Shown one piece after another: positions 1 to 9,827 of a stretch of 64,000 bases of DNA. Under the pieces are notes generated by a model. The model did no database searches, had not been told where the DNA came from, and saw only the letters and a list, made by a program, of their open reading frames with translations. The position numbers and the translations under genes are program-made. Positions within the stretch are counted from its first letter, which is position 1, and each line of letters begins with the position of its first letter. Source of the stretch: Filimonas zeae (GTDB lineage Bacteria; Bacteroidota; Bacteroidia; Chitinophagales; Chitinophagaceae); contig NZ_BMIB01000004.1 of NCBI RefSeq assembly GCF_014641615.1, positions 1,179,557-1,243,556 on the forward strand, in the 5' to 3' direction.

Positions 1-1859
1 TTATCGTAACCATAAGTAAACCTGCCTGATACGCCGGAGTTTCTGGCTGGCAGGGAAGCCTGCAGGTTACCTGCGTTGGCCGTTTGGTAGCTGCGCATAA
101 TGCCTATTACCATACCCGATACAGCATGCTTATCAAACAGGTGACTGTAGTTGGCAGCAGCTTCTACATAAAATGTAGTGTTTAATAATTTACGGCCTTC
201 ATAGTAGTTCAGGTATTCCGTACCTACCAGCCCTACCGAAGAAGCCGAACCATCGTTAAGGGCGATGATACGCTCTACCGATTTACCATCGATGGTGCTG
301 GGAGAGTAGTAGAATGGATTGTACTGTCGCGACAGATCGAAATAGGAATACCGGTTGGTATACGCCATAGTACGCACGTTCAGGCCAGGTGTAACAGCAC
401 TCAGGTCCTGCTTCAGCTCCAGCTGTGCCAGCATGGTAGACGTATTATACTGCTGAAACCCAGACAGAGAAAGAGCATAGGGGTTCATATACAGCGTGTT
501 GGTACCCGGCACCAGTGCGTTACCAAACAACGGGTGTTTGGCAATGGGATGATAGGATGACGGATAAATAGCCGGGAACATAACGGGGTTAGACCAGATA
601 GCCCTGGCAAATACCAGCTGCCCGCCATTAATACGGTTACCATTGCCATCATATCCACCAACAGGACCGCTGTAATCATCAAACTGCCCGTACAGGCGAA
701 TGATGGCCTCCGTGGTTTTCGTAAACTTCAGATTTACGTTAGAGCGGATAGCATAGTTGCGCAGTTTAATGTTATTGCTGAAGTTGTTAAGCTTATTATC
801 CTTCAGCATACCATTATCAATGTTATAAGTACCAGACACATAGTACTGTGCATTGGGTGCACCACCAGATACGTTTAAGTTAAAACGCTGGTTCATAGTG
901 CGGTCTTTTATCAACAGGTTAATCCAGTTGTTGTTAGGATACAGCAGCGGATTATCGCCTGCTCTGGTATGGTCTATTTTGTTCTGGGAATAAGGCAGAA
1001 TCTGCTCCGGGGTTCTGGTAAGCACCGCCTCGTTCGCCAATGTCATATAGGTGATATTGTCAGAAAACTTAAAGTTCCGGGTGTTGGTAGACATAGAGTT
1101 TTCTGCCCTGAAATTGAATCTGGTTTTACCGGAGGCACCGGATTTGGTAAGCACCAGTACCACGCCATTAGCTCCCCTGGCACCATATACCGCCGCCGCT
1201 GTAGCATCTTTTAATACAGAAAAAGAAGAGATATCATCTGGCTGTAAACGCGCCATATCGGTGGCGCTGGATTCCACGCCGTCAATCAGAATCAGCGGGT
1301 CTACTTTACCGGAGCCAAACGTACCCAGCCCACGAATAAAGAACGAAGCATTGTCTGCCCCTGGTTCGCCGCTGCGCTGGTAGGCAATTAAACCGGATAT
1401 TCTACCGGCAAGCATGGTAGTAAGGTTGCCTGTGGGGCCTTTTAACTCTTTGGGGTTTACGGATGTAATAGAGCTTACCATACTTACTTTACGCTGGGTA
1501 CCGTAGCCTACCACCGCTACATCGTTCAGGCCATTGTCTTCAGCTTTCATTACCACATCTACTACCGGGCGTTTTTCTACGGCTACCTCTATCTGCTGAT
1601 AACCGATAAAAGAAAACACCAGTGTATCAGTTGGTAATACACGTAGCGCATAAAACCCTTTTTCATCGGTACGGGTGGTAATACGTGCATTGGATCTGGC
1701 GCGTACAATAGCGCTCTCCAGTACTGAGGTGTCCGACCGGACGGTACCGGTAACTAATATCCGGTTGTCCTGTGCATACAATTGTGTTATGGCAAGGCCC
1801 GTGGTAAGTATACACACAAGGAGGCCTCTCCACACATTTGTTAAAAATGAATGACTCAT
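1..1859 (-). CDS. SusC/RagA-family TonB-linked outer-membrane transporter (3' part lies outside the window)
   Basis: Translating the minus strand from the ATG at 1859 gives an open frame that reaches the window edge, about 619 residues. It starts with a signal peptide ending near QLYAQD, followed by a carboxypeptidase-D-like fold (about residues 32-110). A TonB-box-like stretch (VAVVGYGTQRKVSMV) and the plug domain come next, with the SusC hallmark VLKDATAAAVYGARGANG. The barrel starts after that and is cut off; the family is usually about 1000 residues. SusC proteins import oligosaccharides or peptides with a SusD lipoprotein, which would be expected beyond position 1. The hybrid two-component regulator upstream on the same strand is the usual controller of such loci. 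The substrate cannot be read from this part. Confidence 0.93.
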   Translation of the reverse strand, partial: MSHSFLTNVWRGLLVCILTTGLAITQLYAQDNRILVTGTVRSDTSVLESAIVRARSNARITTRTDEKGFYALRVLPTDTLVFSFIGYQQIEVAVEKRPVVDVVMKAEDNGLNDVAVVGYGTQRKVSMVSSITSVNPKELKGPTGNLTTMLAGRISGLIAYQRSGEPGADNASFFIRGLGTFGSGKVDPLILIDGVESSATDMARLQPDDISSFSVLKDATAAAVYGARGANGVVLVLTKSGASGKTRFNFRAENSMSTNTRNFKFSDNITYMTLANEAVLTRTPEQILPYSQNKIDHTRAGDNPLLYPNNNWINLLIKDRTMNQRFNLNVSGGAPNAQYYVSGTYNIDNGMLKDNKLNNFSNNIKLRNYAIRSNVNLKFTKTTEAIIRLYGQFDDYSGPVGGYDGNGNRINGGQLVFARAIWSNPVMFPAIYPSSYHPIAKHPLFGNALVPGTNTLYMNPYALSLSGFQQYNTSTMLAQLELKQDLSAVTPGLNVRTMAYTNRYSYFDLSRQYNPFYYSPSTIDGKSVERIIALNDGSASSVGLVGTEYLNYYEGRKLLNTTFYVEAAANYSHLFDKHAVSGMVIGIMRSYQTANAGNLQASLPARNSGVSGRFTYGYD

Positions 1860-2131
1860 TGCAATCTGTTGTTTTGGTTAATAAACTGCCACGTCACCTG
1901 TTAGCAGGCAACACAGCTTTTTCCACATGGGCTGCAATTCAATAAAACGCGCTGATTGGTTTAAGAGAACAGGCTATAGGCTGGCGGAAAAGGCCCTGCG
2001 CTTTTCAGGTTACATTGGCTGATCATGAAACATTTTTTAGATGAATAAATAAATCTTACTGTAAAAAAAGTATGATTTATGCATTCGCGCCGGGGCCAAA
2101 CTCGTCCAATTGAGGGGGTGAACTCTGCCGG
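1860..2131. other. Intergenic leader between the regulator gene and susC-like gene
   Basis: About 270 bases separate the stop of the hybrid regulator from the SusC start, both on the minus strand. It should hold the susC promoter and the site bound by the AraC domain of the regulator. I see no convincing TAnnTTTG element or long inverted repeat in it. Confidence 0.4.
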
Positions 2132-5100
2132 TTAAGGCTTTTTTCCTGATGAAATACGCGACTTGCTCCTTTTTACAACGTGCTCGTCCAGCCGTATCGT
2201 TTTCTGAAAAGGTTTACGGTATTTACGGATATATTCTGAGGGATTGCAACCGAACAGTTTATAAAATTGTTCACGAAAATACTTTGCATCATTAATCCCT
2301 ACCATGCAGGTAACCTCATTTACATTGCAGGAAGTATTAATAAATAATTCTGCTGCCTTACGCAACCGGATAAAACGTATAAAATTACTTACTGTTTGTC
2401 CGGAAAAAGCTTTCACTTTTTTATACAGGTTAGAATGGCTCATGCCTATAGCCGTAGCCAGTGTTTTAATGGTAAACTCTTCATCATCCATATGCTTCTC
2501 CACAATCTCTATACAGCTGTCCAGAAAGGCTTTATAATCTTCCGGTACTTTCAGGCTGTGACTTTGCAGGGTAATCTCGTTAAAGAAATAACGTTGCAAC
2601 TGCGTTCTGGTCCGGAGCAGGCTTTCCACCCTGGCCATCAGTATTTCTTTATCAAAGGGTTTGGTAATGTAATCGTCTGCGCCACACTCTACTCCTTTCA
2701 GTTTAATTTCTGTGGAGGTACCTGCGGTTAACAGAATTACCGGAATATGGCTTAATGCCTCTTCTTCTTTAATGCGGCTGCACAGTTCAATACCACTCAT
2801 AGCCCCCATCATCACATCGCTGATAATAATATCAGGCCCATATTGTTGCGCCAGTTGCAGCCCTTCCTCGCCGGAACCAGCCTCGTACAACCGGAAGGTA
2901 TCCTTAAACAAACGGGCTATATATTGCCTTACTTCCTCATTATCATCCACTATCAGCATGGTCTGTTCTTCCGATACCAGCGGAGCAGGTTCTGCAAGTA
3001 CCGGTTTGGCGGCTTCTTTTACCAGCGGCTTCTCCGCAATTACTTCTTCCATCAACTCTTCCAGAAAAACGGCGTTCTCTGTTACTTCCTCAAAAATAAT
3101 ACGGCCTGCAAAATGCTCCCTGCCCTTGTTTAACGCTATACTGAAAGTGGTGCCTGCCTTCTCATTGTTCTGGTAGGTGATAGTGCCTTTATGTGCTTCA
3201 ATAAAGTTTTTTACTAAAAATAGTCCTATACCAAAACCTGGCTTCACTGCCTTACCTGCATCTTTTGCCTGGTAAAACTTATCAAATATTTTATTACCGG
3301 CGTGTGCGGCAATACCGCAACCACTGTCTGTAATTTTTACTACAAACTGATTGAGCGTTTCTTCTACCAAAAACTGGACATGGCCACCGTCTGGTGTAAA
3401 CTTGAGGGCGTTGGATAACAAATTAAACAGCGCTATCTCCATCTTCTCCCTATCGGCATACACTTCCAGTGCATGATTATTGCAGGAGAAGGTGTAATGT
3501 ATACGTCTGTTTTTAGCCTGTTGTATAAAACACAGATATACCTCATAACATAACTCATAAAAATTCAGTTTGGCAATACGCAGACTGTCTTCCTCAGAAT
3601 CAGCTTTTCTAAACAGCAGCAACTGATCTACCAGGCTTAGCAACCGTTTTGCATTTCTGTATACCACGTTCAGATTTTCCGGGTCTGCCTCTTTGCCGGA
3701 ACTGTACAGCAGTTCCTTTACCGGGTTAATGATTAACGTAAGCGGTGTTCTGAACTCGTGCGATACATGGGTAAAGAAAGAAAGCTTGCGTTCGTTCAAC
3801 TCTTTCTCTTTTTCCATTTTCAGGTGCGCCAGCTTTATTTCATAATTCAAACGCTCCTGCCGCTTTTGATATAATAACCAGGTACGAACCAGCAATACTG
3901 ACAAGCCTATATATAAACACCAGGCCCACCAGCTTCTGTACCAGGGCGGCAGCACCTGTATTATAATTACCCGCTCATTACGGCTCCATACCCCTTCGGC
4001 ATTAGTGCATTTAATATGTAACACATAATTTCCATCGCGCAGGCGGGAATAGTTGGCGGTGCGTAGTTTGCCATAGGTCCAGTCTTTATCCCACCCTTCC
4101 ATATAATAGGCATAGGATATTTTATCGGGTGCAGAATATTCCAGTGCAGCAAAATCAACAGACAGTACCGCCTTATCGTAAGGCAGGCGTATCACCTCTA
4201 CATCGTATACGGATTTACCGTCTTTAATAAAATTATCTTTCCCCGCAGGTTGATTGTTAATGCGCATACCGGTTACCAGCAGATCGGGCATACCACCAGC
4301 TGCACGAACGCTATCCGGCGAAAACAAATTGAACCCTTTAATGCCGCCAAAAAGCAACTCCCCACTTTGCAGTCTTAGCGCAGCGTTGTAGTTAAACTGA
4401 TTGGTTTGCAAACCATCAGAACCATAGAAGTTAGTAAAGTGGCGGGTATCAGGGTCAAAGCGGCAAAGGCCGTTAAACGTGCTTATCCATAACTGGCCAT
4501 GTACATCTTCCAACATGTTCAGTGCAGAGTTATTGCTAAGCCCTTCACTTTCCGATATTACTTCCCAATCGCCCTTTTCCGGATGCAACAACAGCAACCC
4601 ACCTCCTTCCGTTCCTACCCAGCAGCGGTTGGCTTTATCCTGATGGAAAAAGCGGACAGGGAAGTTCACAGTATAAAAACGATGATTGTTTTTCTGGGTA
4701 TCTATTCTGACAAGCGTATTAAAATTGCCTGCCCAAAGGTTTCCGCTCCGGTCTTCTGCAAGGCTTATTACATCTCTTATTCTATCATCAAACACTTCAA
4801 ACTTATCAGCAGTACGGTTATACTTATATAATCTGCCGGAAGAGCAGGTGCCCGCCCACAGGTTGTGCAACCGATCTTCATACAACTGCCACACATAGCA
4901 ATCTTCGTACTGATTCTTCTCATTAAAGCAGGTATACTTTTTAAACGTGTGCGTAGCAGCATCAAAACGGTTAATGCCTCCGCCGTAGGTAGCTATCCAT
5001 ATATTGTTGTGGTAATCATTTACAATACTGGTAGCAAAATTATTGCTGAGCGTTCCCGGCTGCCCTGCTTTATGTTTGTAACTGGTATACTGGTTGCGCT

Positions 5101-6292
5101 GGCGGTTCCAGCAGCTTACACCGCCACCATCGGTACCTATCCAGATGTTCTGCTGCTCATCTTCGCAAAAGGAAAGTATAAAATCATTCACCACACTGTT
5201 AGCCGTGAAGGGGTCGTGACTGATGGTGGAAAAGCGGTTTTTCTTCCGGTCAATCAGGTTAATGCCTCCACGCAGGGTACCAATCCATTTACGCTCTTCC
5301 TTGTCTTCATATATAGCATAGATAGCATTGCTGTTAATACCTGTTTTACCGTTTTCCGGCTGCATGTAGGTAAAGCTTCCGGTAAGGGTGTTGAGTATAT
5401 TCACTCCGCCACCATCGGTAGCAATCCATAACAACCCTTTTTTGTCCATGCACAAGCCGGCAATCTTACGGTCAGAAAGCAGTCCCTGCTGCTCGTTATA
5501 CATTTGCAACGTATTGTTGCTGGTATTAAATGCTGCCAGCCCTCTGTCTGTACCCAGCCACATCATACCGTTTTTGCCAGCCACCATACAGGTAGCGGAA
5601 TGAATGCTGCTGCCTGTTACCTCCAGCCTTGCCATCTGGCTGTTAAAGCGGCAAAGACCCACACTGTGCACCATTACCCAGGTCTGATTGGCCGAATCAA
5701 AGTCAATACCCTGTGCGTAGTAATTCCATATTACTTTTCCCTTGGCATGGCAGGGAATCTGTTTAGCCAGTTTTCCCCCATCAAACTTCAGCAAACCCAA
5801 ACCTGCGGTAGCCACCAGCATGGCACCTCCGGCAGTTTTGCGGATTTCGTTTACGGATACGTGCACCGGCACCTTTTGCGTTGAGCCATTGGGTTGATAA
5901 TATAAAGTAGAAAAATAGTCTTTGATATTACAGTAAATGCTCAGGCCCTTTTTGGTGCCCACCCATATATTGTTGCGGCTGTCTTCACAAACTGCGGTAA
6001 TGCGGTTATCAATTAATGTGGCAGAATCGCCCAGGCGGTTACGGAATACTTTAAAGCTGTAGCCATCGTAGCGGTTCAGCCCATCAAAAGTTCCAAACCA
6101 CATAAAGCCTTTACTATCCTGATTAATGCAGGTGATAGAGTTATTAGACAAGCCTTGTTCTATACCCAGATATTGTACCTGTACGTTCTGCCCCACTGCC
6201 TGAAAATGCATTCCCAGGCATATCCACATGCACAACATCACAAAACACAGACGTGTTTTATTTTCAATAGCAGTCAGTATCATCTTACACAT
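2132..6292 (-). CDS. Hybrid two-component system regulator (sensor kinase, receiver and AraC DNA-binding domain in one chain)
   Basis: 1386 residues. A signal peptide (about 1-34) is followed by two-component-regulator propeller repeats (about 40-690; recurring WIGTDGGG and WVGT motifs), a Y_Y_Y domain (about 700-775) and one membrane segment (about 787-808). The cytoplasmic part has HisKA with VSHEFRTPLTL near residue 845, an HATPase domain with NLLSNALKF near 960, a receiver domain (LIVDDN near 1110, DVMMGAMSG, TKPFDKE) and a C-terminal HTH_18 AraC domain (about 1265-1350). This is the full architecture by which Bacteroidota sense glycan fragments in the periplasm and switch on susCD loci. 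The neighbouring SusC gene is the likely target. A second ATG three codons downstream is an alternative start. The ligand is unknown. Confidence 0.95.
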   Translation of the reverse strand: MCKMILTAIENKTRLCFVMLCMWICLGMHFQAVGQNVQVQYLGIEQGLSNNSITCINQDSKGFMWFGTFDGLNRYDGYSFKVFRNRLGDSATLIDNRITAVCEDSRNNIWVGTKKGLSIYCNIKDYFSTLYYQPNGSTQKVPVHVSVNEIRKTAGGAMLVATAGLGLLKFDGGKLAKQIPCHAKGKVIWNYYAQGIDFDSANQTWVMVHSVGLCRFNSQMARLEVTGSSIHSATCMVAGKNGMMWLGTDRGLAAFNTSNNTLQMYNEQQGLLSDRKIAGLCMDKKGLLWIATDGGGVNILNTLTGSFTYMQPENGKTGINSNAIYAIYEDKEERKWIGTLRGGINLIDRKKNRFSTISHDPFTANSVVNDFILSFCEDEQQNIWIGTDGGGVSCWNRQRNQYTSYKHKAGQPGTLSNNFATSIVNDYHNNIWIATYGGGINRFDAATHTFKKYTCFNEKNQYEDCYVWQLYEDRLHNLWAGTCSSGRLYKYNRTADKFEVFDDRIRDVISLAEDRSGNLWAGNFNTLVRIDTQKNNHRFYTVNFPVRFFHQDKANRCWVGTEGGGLLLLHPEKGDWEVISESEGLSNNSALNMLEDVHGQLWISTFNGLCRFDPDTRHFTNFYGSDGLQTNQFNYNAALRLQSGELLFGGIKGFNLFSPDSVRAAGGMPDLLVTGMRINNQPAGKDNFIKDGKSVYDVEVIRLPYDKAVLSVDFAALEYSAPDKISYAYYMEGWDKDWTYGKLRTANYSRLRDGNYVLHIKCTNAEGVWSRNERVIIIQVLPPWYRSWWAWCLYIGLSVLLVRTWLLYQKRQERLNYEIKLAHLKMEKEKELNERKLSFFTHVSHEFRTPLTLIINPVKELLYSSGKEADPENLNVVYRNAKRLLSLVDQLLLFRKADSEEDSLRIAKLNFYELCYEVYLCFIQQAKNRRIHYTFSCNNHALEVYADREKMEIALFNLLSNALKFTPDGGHVQFLVEETLNQFVVKITDSGCGIAAHAGNKIFDKFYQAKDAGKAVKPGFGIGLFLVKNFIEAHKGTITYQNNEKAGTTFSIALNKGREHFAGRIIFEEVTENAVFLEELMEEVIAEKPLVKEAAKPVLAEPAPLVSEEQTMLIVDDNEEVRQYIARLFKDTFRLYEAGSGEEGLQLAQQYGPDIIISDVMMGAMSGIELCSRIKEEEALSHIPVILLTAGTSTEIKLKGVECGADDYITKPFDKEILMARVESLLRTRTQLQRYFFNEITLQSHSLKVPEDYKAFLDSCIEIVEKHMDDEEFTIKTLATAIGMSHSNLYKKVKAFSGQTVSNFIRFIRLRKAAELFINTSCNVNEVTCMVGINDAKYFREQFYKLFGCNPSEYIRKYRKPFQKTIRLDEHVVKRSKSRISSGKKP

Positions 6293-6345
6293 TTAAGCAG
6301 TAGTTCACACTTTCATACAACAATTACAACCGATAGCAATACCCC

Positions 6346-6353
6346 CAAATATA
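6346..6353 (-). promoter_or_regulatory. Candidate -7 promoter element for the hybrid regulator gene
   Basis: On the minus strand TATATTTG matches the Bacteroidota -7 consensus TAnnTTTG exactly and lies about 54 bases before the start codon. The -33 region is weak (TTTT, spacing about 15). The perfect palindrome CCGCCGGCGG (6355-6364) sits in the spacer just upstream and could be an operator. Confidence 0.45.
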
Positions 6354-6525
6354 ACCGCCGGCGGCAAGAAAAGCTTACTCAATTTTAACCGGCAAGCACC
6401 TTATTTTACGCTTTCCTGTTTTATTGTGTAAACATTTATCGTCTCTATTTACGCTGCAACCAACAGGCGAGGCCCGTAAAAATGACCAGAATCAGTAATT
6501 TCACTTCCTCAGAAAAGCAGTTTAC

Positions 6526-7260
6526 ATGAGTATTCCCGCCATTTTACAAAACAGCGCTCACCGTCCATGGCCCTTACCCACTACCAACTGGAAATATTAC
6601 CAGGAATGGAATAAATCGCTGTTTCTGCACTGGCCGGTAGACCCTGAAGCGTTGCGTGCCGTTATTCCTGAAGGTACCCAGCTGGATATATTTGAAGGGA
6701 AGGCGTGGATTTCAGTAGTGGCTTTTACCATGCAGAAGATACGGCCAAAGCATCTGCCGTTTTTTAAACCGGTTTCTGACTTTCATGAAATTAACGTGCG
6801 CACGTATGTAACCAAAAACAATAAGCCAGGCGTGTTCTTTATTAACATTGAAGCACAAAAAGCCCTGTCGGTATTTTTATCGCGCAGTATTTCCGGTTTG
6901 CCTTATGAAAAGTCTACCATTCTGCGTTCGTTGCACAACAACCTGCACACCTACGCCTCGGTAAACCATAAAAAGCAGTTTCACCTGCATGCCGAATACA
7001 CGCTTTCTGCTGCACCGGTAACCAAAACACCGCTGGACCTGTTTTTAACCGAGCGGTATTGCCTGTATGTGCCGCTGCAAAAACAACTCTTCCGTTACAA
7101 TATTCACCATGCAGAGTGGCCCATGCAGCCCGTAACCATACACAAGCTATTATTAGAATATAAAGCGGGCGAAACCTTGCTTACCACCGATACGCCTCCG
7201 GTACTTTCACACTACTCGGAGGGGGTACAAGTGGTTGCGTGGGATAAAGAACCCGCCTGA
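6526..7260 (+). CDS. DUF2071 (YqjF-like) protein
   Basis: 244 residues, resembling the DUF2071/YqjF family. I recognise the typical opening (a PW/P-rich start, then W.....LFLHW.V....L....P....LD.F.G.AW....F.M......P) and the later INVRTYV block. There is no signal peptide or membrane segment, so it is probably cytosolic. The family has no established reaction; the fold is related to acetoacetate-decarboxylase-like proteins. It stands alone: the regulator upstream is divergent and the next gene starts 67 bases later. Assignment is by eye from these blocks. Confidence 0.8.
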   Translation: MSIPAILQNSAHRPWPLPTTNWKYYQEWNKSLFLHWPVDPEALRAVIPEGTQLDIFEGKAWISVVAFTMQKIRPKHLPFFKPVSDFHEINVRTYVTKNNKPGVFFINIEAQKALSVFLSRSISGLPYEKSTILRSLHNNLHTYASVNHKKQFHLHAEYTLSAAPVTKTPLDLFLTERYCLYVPLQKQLFRYNIHHAEWPMQPVTIHKLLLEYKAGETLLTTDTPPVLSHYSEGVQVVAWDKEPA

Positions 7261-7327
7261 TTATAGGGGGAGGGTCGTTTAAGGTTGCCTGGTATATTTG
7301 AGTGGATTTTTAAAACGACCCTACTGC

Positions 7328-7750
7328 ATGGAACATCTTGAACAAATTGCCTGGTCAAAGGCAGACGCAGACCTATTGCGTATGATCTACGACATTGACA
7401 AATGGAGCCCACGAATGCTGAATGCTGTTGCCAACGAACTTTCTAAAAGAGGATTACTGCCAGACGATCTTGACATTTACCGGAAACAAAAGATTGCTGA
7501 AGAAGAAGTGCTGCTGAACAATGGAAAATCAGCCAACAAAATGGGCCTTATTATTGGCTGGCTTACCAGTTTCAGTATCATCGGAGCCTTTATAGGCTAC
7601 TATTACTCGCAGTATACCATCAACAGCCGCTACACGGGTAAATCGTACTACTGCTACAACAACAGCAGCCGTAAGGTAGCCCGCGCTATGATGGTTACTT
7701 CCTCCGTTCTCAGTATTGCCAGTATTGTTTATATCTTCAGGCATCAATAG
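7328..7750 (+). CDS. Small hypothetical protein with two membrane segments
   Basis: 140 residues from the ATG at 7328. The open frame extends ten codons further upstream, but the shorter start gives a natural N-terminus (MEHLEQIAWSKADADLL). Residues 1-65 are soluble and helical, with the pattern 'W....L..VANELSKRGLL' often seen in small Bacteroidota membrane proteins. Two hydrophobic segments follow (about 72-90 and 122-137), separated by a Tyr/Ser-rich loop (YTGKSYYCYNNSSRK). I do not recognise a named family. It ends 5 bases before the PhyH gene and may be co-transcribed with it. Confidence 0.65.
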   Translation: MEHLEQIAWSKADADLLRMIYDIDKWSPRMLNAVANELSKRGLLPDDLDIYRKQKIAEEEVLLNNGKSANKMGLIIGWLTSFSIIGAFIGYYYSQYTINSRYTGKSYYCYNNSSRKVARAMMVTSSVLSIASIVYIFRHQ

Positions 7751-7755
7751 ATGCT

Positions 7756-8481
7756 ATGAGCATACAAACCACAGAAGCTTACAGACAGGAAGTTGCTACA
7801 AACGGATTTACAGTAATTGACAGGATTTATGAACGGGAAGCAGTGGCCGCGCTGTTAACAATGATACAGCAGGCAGACTCTTCCCGTTCTACTTTTCGTA
7901 AGTCTGATGACCTGTTTGCTATCCGTCAGTTTTTAAAAGAATTGCCGCAGGCAATGCCACTGATTTTTACCCCGGCACTGCAACAATTAATCGCGCAGAT
8001 ATTCGGAGATGGCTACTTTGTAGTGAAGTCTATTTACTTTGATAAGCCCGCCCAATCTAACTGGTTTGTTGCCTGGCATCAGGACCTCACCATTTCCGTA
8101 AAGGAAAAGATAGAAACAGAAGGCTTTGGCCCCTGGACGGTAAAACAACAACAGTTTGCGGTACAGCCACCCCTCCCGCTGCTGGAAGACAATTTCACTA
8201 TCCGTATACACCTGGATGATACCACCGCCGACAATGGGGCGCTTAAAGTGATACCCGGCTCACATGCCAAAGGTGTTTACCGACCCGAAACCATTGACTG
8301 GCAGGAAGAAAAAGAAACCATCTGCGAAGTGCCTGCCGGTGGTGTGATGTTAATGAAGCCGTTGCTGCTGCATGCATCTGGCAGAACAGTTAACCAGCAC
8401 CAGCGCCGGGTGGTGCATATTGAATTCAGCAGGCAGCAACTACCTGCCCCCTTGCAATGGAGTGAAATGGCCAGCTATTAA
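7756..8481 (+). CDS. Phytanoyl-CoA dioxygenase (PhyH)-family Fe(II)/2-oxoglutarate oxygenase
   Basis: 241 residues, start ATG 7756 (MSIQTTEAYRQEVATNGFTVID). The N-terminal Y...GFTVI block, the iron-binding HxD in AWHQDLTIS (about residues 112-120), the GALKVIPGSHAKGVY loop and the distal His in LLLHASGRT, followed by a conserved Arg (RRVVHIEFS), are all typical of PhyH oxygenases. These enzymes hydroxylate small molecules or lipids using 2-oxoglutarate and oxygen. The substrate cannot be inferred; the neighbours (a small membrane protein upstream, a convergent hypothetical gene 6 bases downstream) give no pathway clue. Confidence 0.88.
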   Translation: MSIQTTEAYRQEVATNGFTVIDRIYEREAVAALLTMIQQADSSRSTFRKSDDLFAIRQFLKELPQAMPLIFTPALQQLIAQIFGDGYFVVKSIYFDKPAQSNWFVAWHQDLTISVKEKIETEGFGPWTVKQQQFAVQPPLPLLEDNFTIRIHLDDTTADNGALKVIPGSHAKGVYRPETIDWQEEKETICEVPAGGVMLMKPLLLHASGRTVNQHQRRVVHIEFSRQQLPAPLQWSEMASY

Positions 8482-8487
8482 TAACTG

Positions 8488-8715
8488 TTATAATACATCG
8501 GCATAATTATCTTTTACATACCGGGAAATATAGGTGCTTAATTCCTTCCCTTCCTGCGCCCGCTTTTTCATGGCTTCCACATGCCGCTTACCCGGTTTGT
8601 GGTAATTGTATACATATACACCATCAGAGCCTCTGAAACGAATGTGTATGCAATCAGCACCTGCCTCATATAACAGCACACCTGAATTGCCCGAGAGGTT
8701 TTTATACCGTTTCAT
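8488..8715 (-). CDS. Small protein, possibly KTSC-like
   Basis: 75 residues. The pattern of a short strand (SGVLLYEAGADCIHIRF), then GVYVYNYHKPG and a helix with MKKRAQEGKELSTYISRYVKDNY, resembles the KTSC domain (small RNA- or nuclease-associated domain: bulky hydrophobic strand, Y.Y...P, A..G..L..YI). The match is by eye and weak. It is the last gene of a minus-strand run (FMN reductase, TspO, this gene), starting 20 bases after the TspO stop. Confidence 0.6.
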   Translation of the reverse strand: MKRYKNLSGNSGVLLYEAGADCIHIRFRGSDGVYVYNYHKPGKRHVEAMKKRAQEGKELSTYISRYVKDNYADVL

Positions 8716-8735
8716 ATGCGCTGGTTTGCTGCTGC

Positions 8736-9200
8736 TTAGTTTAAACGATAAATGGCAAAGTTAAGCGCGGTAGCAAAGCTTACCCATAACAGATAAGGCA
8801 CAAACAACCAGGCTGCTATCCGCTGCACGCGCCTGAACAGGGCAATGCAAAACAAGATGCTTACCAGCAACAATACTATGTCTGTTAAAGCCCAGCCGAT
8901 CAGATGCCACTCAAAAAACAGGAAAGACCAGAGGAAATTCAGCGCCAGCTGAAAAAAGAACAGACGCAGCGCATTGTTACGGGCAAAAGAAACAGGCATG
9001 CGCCATATCAGATACAGGCTGATGCCCATGAGTATATACAACACCGTCCATACCGGCCCGAATACGGAGTTGGGCGGATTAAAGGAAGGCTTGTTCAATT
9101 GTGGATACCAGGTATCTACGTTGCTACTGGTGGCTATACCTGCCACCGCACCTACCGCCAGCGGAATGGCCAGAGATATAATTAGCTTGCCCCACTTCAT
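8736..9200 (-). CDS. tspO: TspO/MBR family protein
   Basis: 154 residues and five predicted membrane helices. Recognisable TspO signatures: WYPQLNKPSFNPPNSVFGPVW in the first loop, Trp-rich LNFLWSFLFFEWH in the third helix, and the terminal PYLLWVSFATALNFAIYRLN. TspO proteins bind porphyrins and related ligands in the inner membrane and are linked to tetrapyrrole and stress control. It follows the FMN reductase gene by 4 bases, so the two are probably one transcript. The phytochrome/heme oxygenase operon at 41-48 kb is another tetrapyrrole-related locus in this window, but a link is only speculation. Confidence 0.93.
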   Translation of the reverse strand: MKWGKLIISLAIPLAVGAVAGIATSSNVDTWYPQLNKPSFNPPNSVFGPVWTVLYILMGISLYLIWRMPVSFARNNALRLFFFQLALNFLWSFLFFEWHLIGWALTDIVLLLVSILFCIALFRRVQRIAAWLFVPYLLWVSFATALNFAIYRLN

Positions 9201-9204
9201 ATTG

Positions 9205-9771
9205 TTATTTTTTTTGCAGCAATATCATTTGCTTCAGATTCACCAGCTTCTGCTGTAGAAGCGAGCGGGTGGTTTCGTCCGTTACCGTTCCGTCTTTTGC
9301 TATCTTCTTTGAGGCTTCCGCTACCAATACTTCCGGCTGTTGCACCACCGCCATATTCATGGTTAAAAAAATGGGCTCAAAAGCCAGCTGCATACGCACC
9401 GTACCCCATAAGCTGATAGTAGCGCCTATTAAAGCCACCGGTTTTTTCAGGAGTGGGGAATCTTTACCCCTCGAAGCCCAGTCAATCGCATTCTTCAAAC
9501 CGCCCGGTATAGAGTAGTTGTATTCGGGCGAAGCGATAAGGAAGCCCTCTGCCTTAGCCAGTTTATCGCGGAAAGCGGTAACCGCTTCCGGGCGCTCCTG
9601 GGCAGCGGGCAGGTCCAGATCCTGATTGTACAGCGGCAAATCTGCTATAGAAACAATTTCCATACTTACTTCTTCGGGTAGCAACTGTTGGGCTGCCTGA
9701 AGCAAATACAAATTGTAGGATTCCTTTCGTAAGCTGCCGCAAAGCGCCACTATATGCAGATTTGTGCTCAT
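9205..9771 (-). CDS. NADPH-dependent FMN reductase-like flavoprotein
   Basis: 188 residues. The flavodoxin-like NADPH-dependent FMN reductase family is shown by the phosphate-binding GSLRKESYN near residue 12 and by SPEYNYSIPGGLKNAIDWASR (about 80-100), followed by KPVALIGATISLWGTVRMQ. Members transfer electrons from NADPH to FMN, quinones or azo compounds. It leads a short minus-strand operon with tspO and a small gene. The JetC stop lies 56 bases upstream, which leaves no room for a JetD gene. Confidence 0.9.
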   Translation of the reverse strand: MSTNLHIVALCGSLRKESYNLYLLQAAQQLLPEEVSMEIVSIADLPLYNQDLDLPAAQERPEAVTAFRDKLAKAEGFLIASPEYNYSIPGGLKNAIDWASRGKDSPLLKKPVALIGATISLWGTVRMQLAFEPIFLTMNMAVVQQPEVLVAEASKKIAKDGTVTDETTRSLLQQKLVNLKQMILLQKK

Positions 9772-9827
9772 ATGGTATAGATTAGGGTTTAGTACCCGAA
9801 AAGATCATACCAGATGTGCCATACACA

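Noticed and set aside
4865..5431. A 188-residue frame opposite the hybrid regulator
   Set aside because: Antisense shadow of the propeller repeats.
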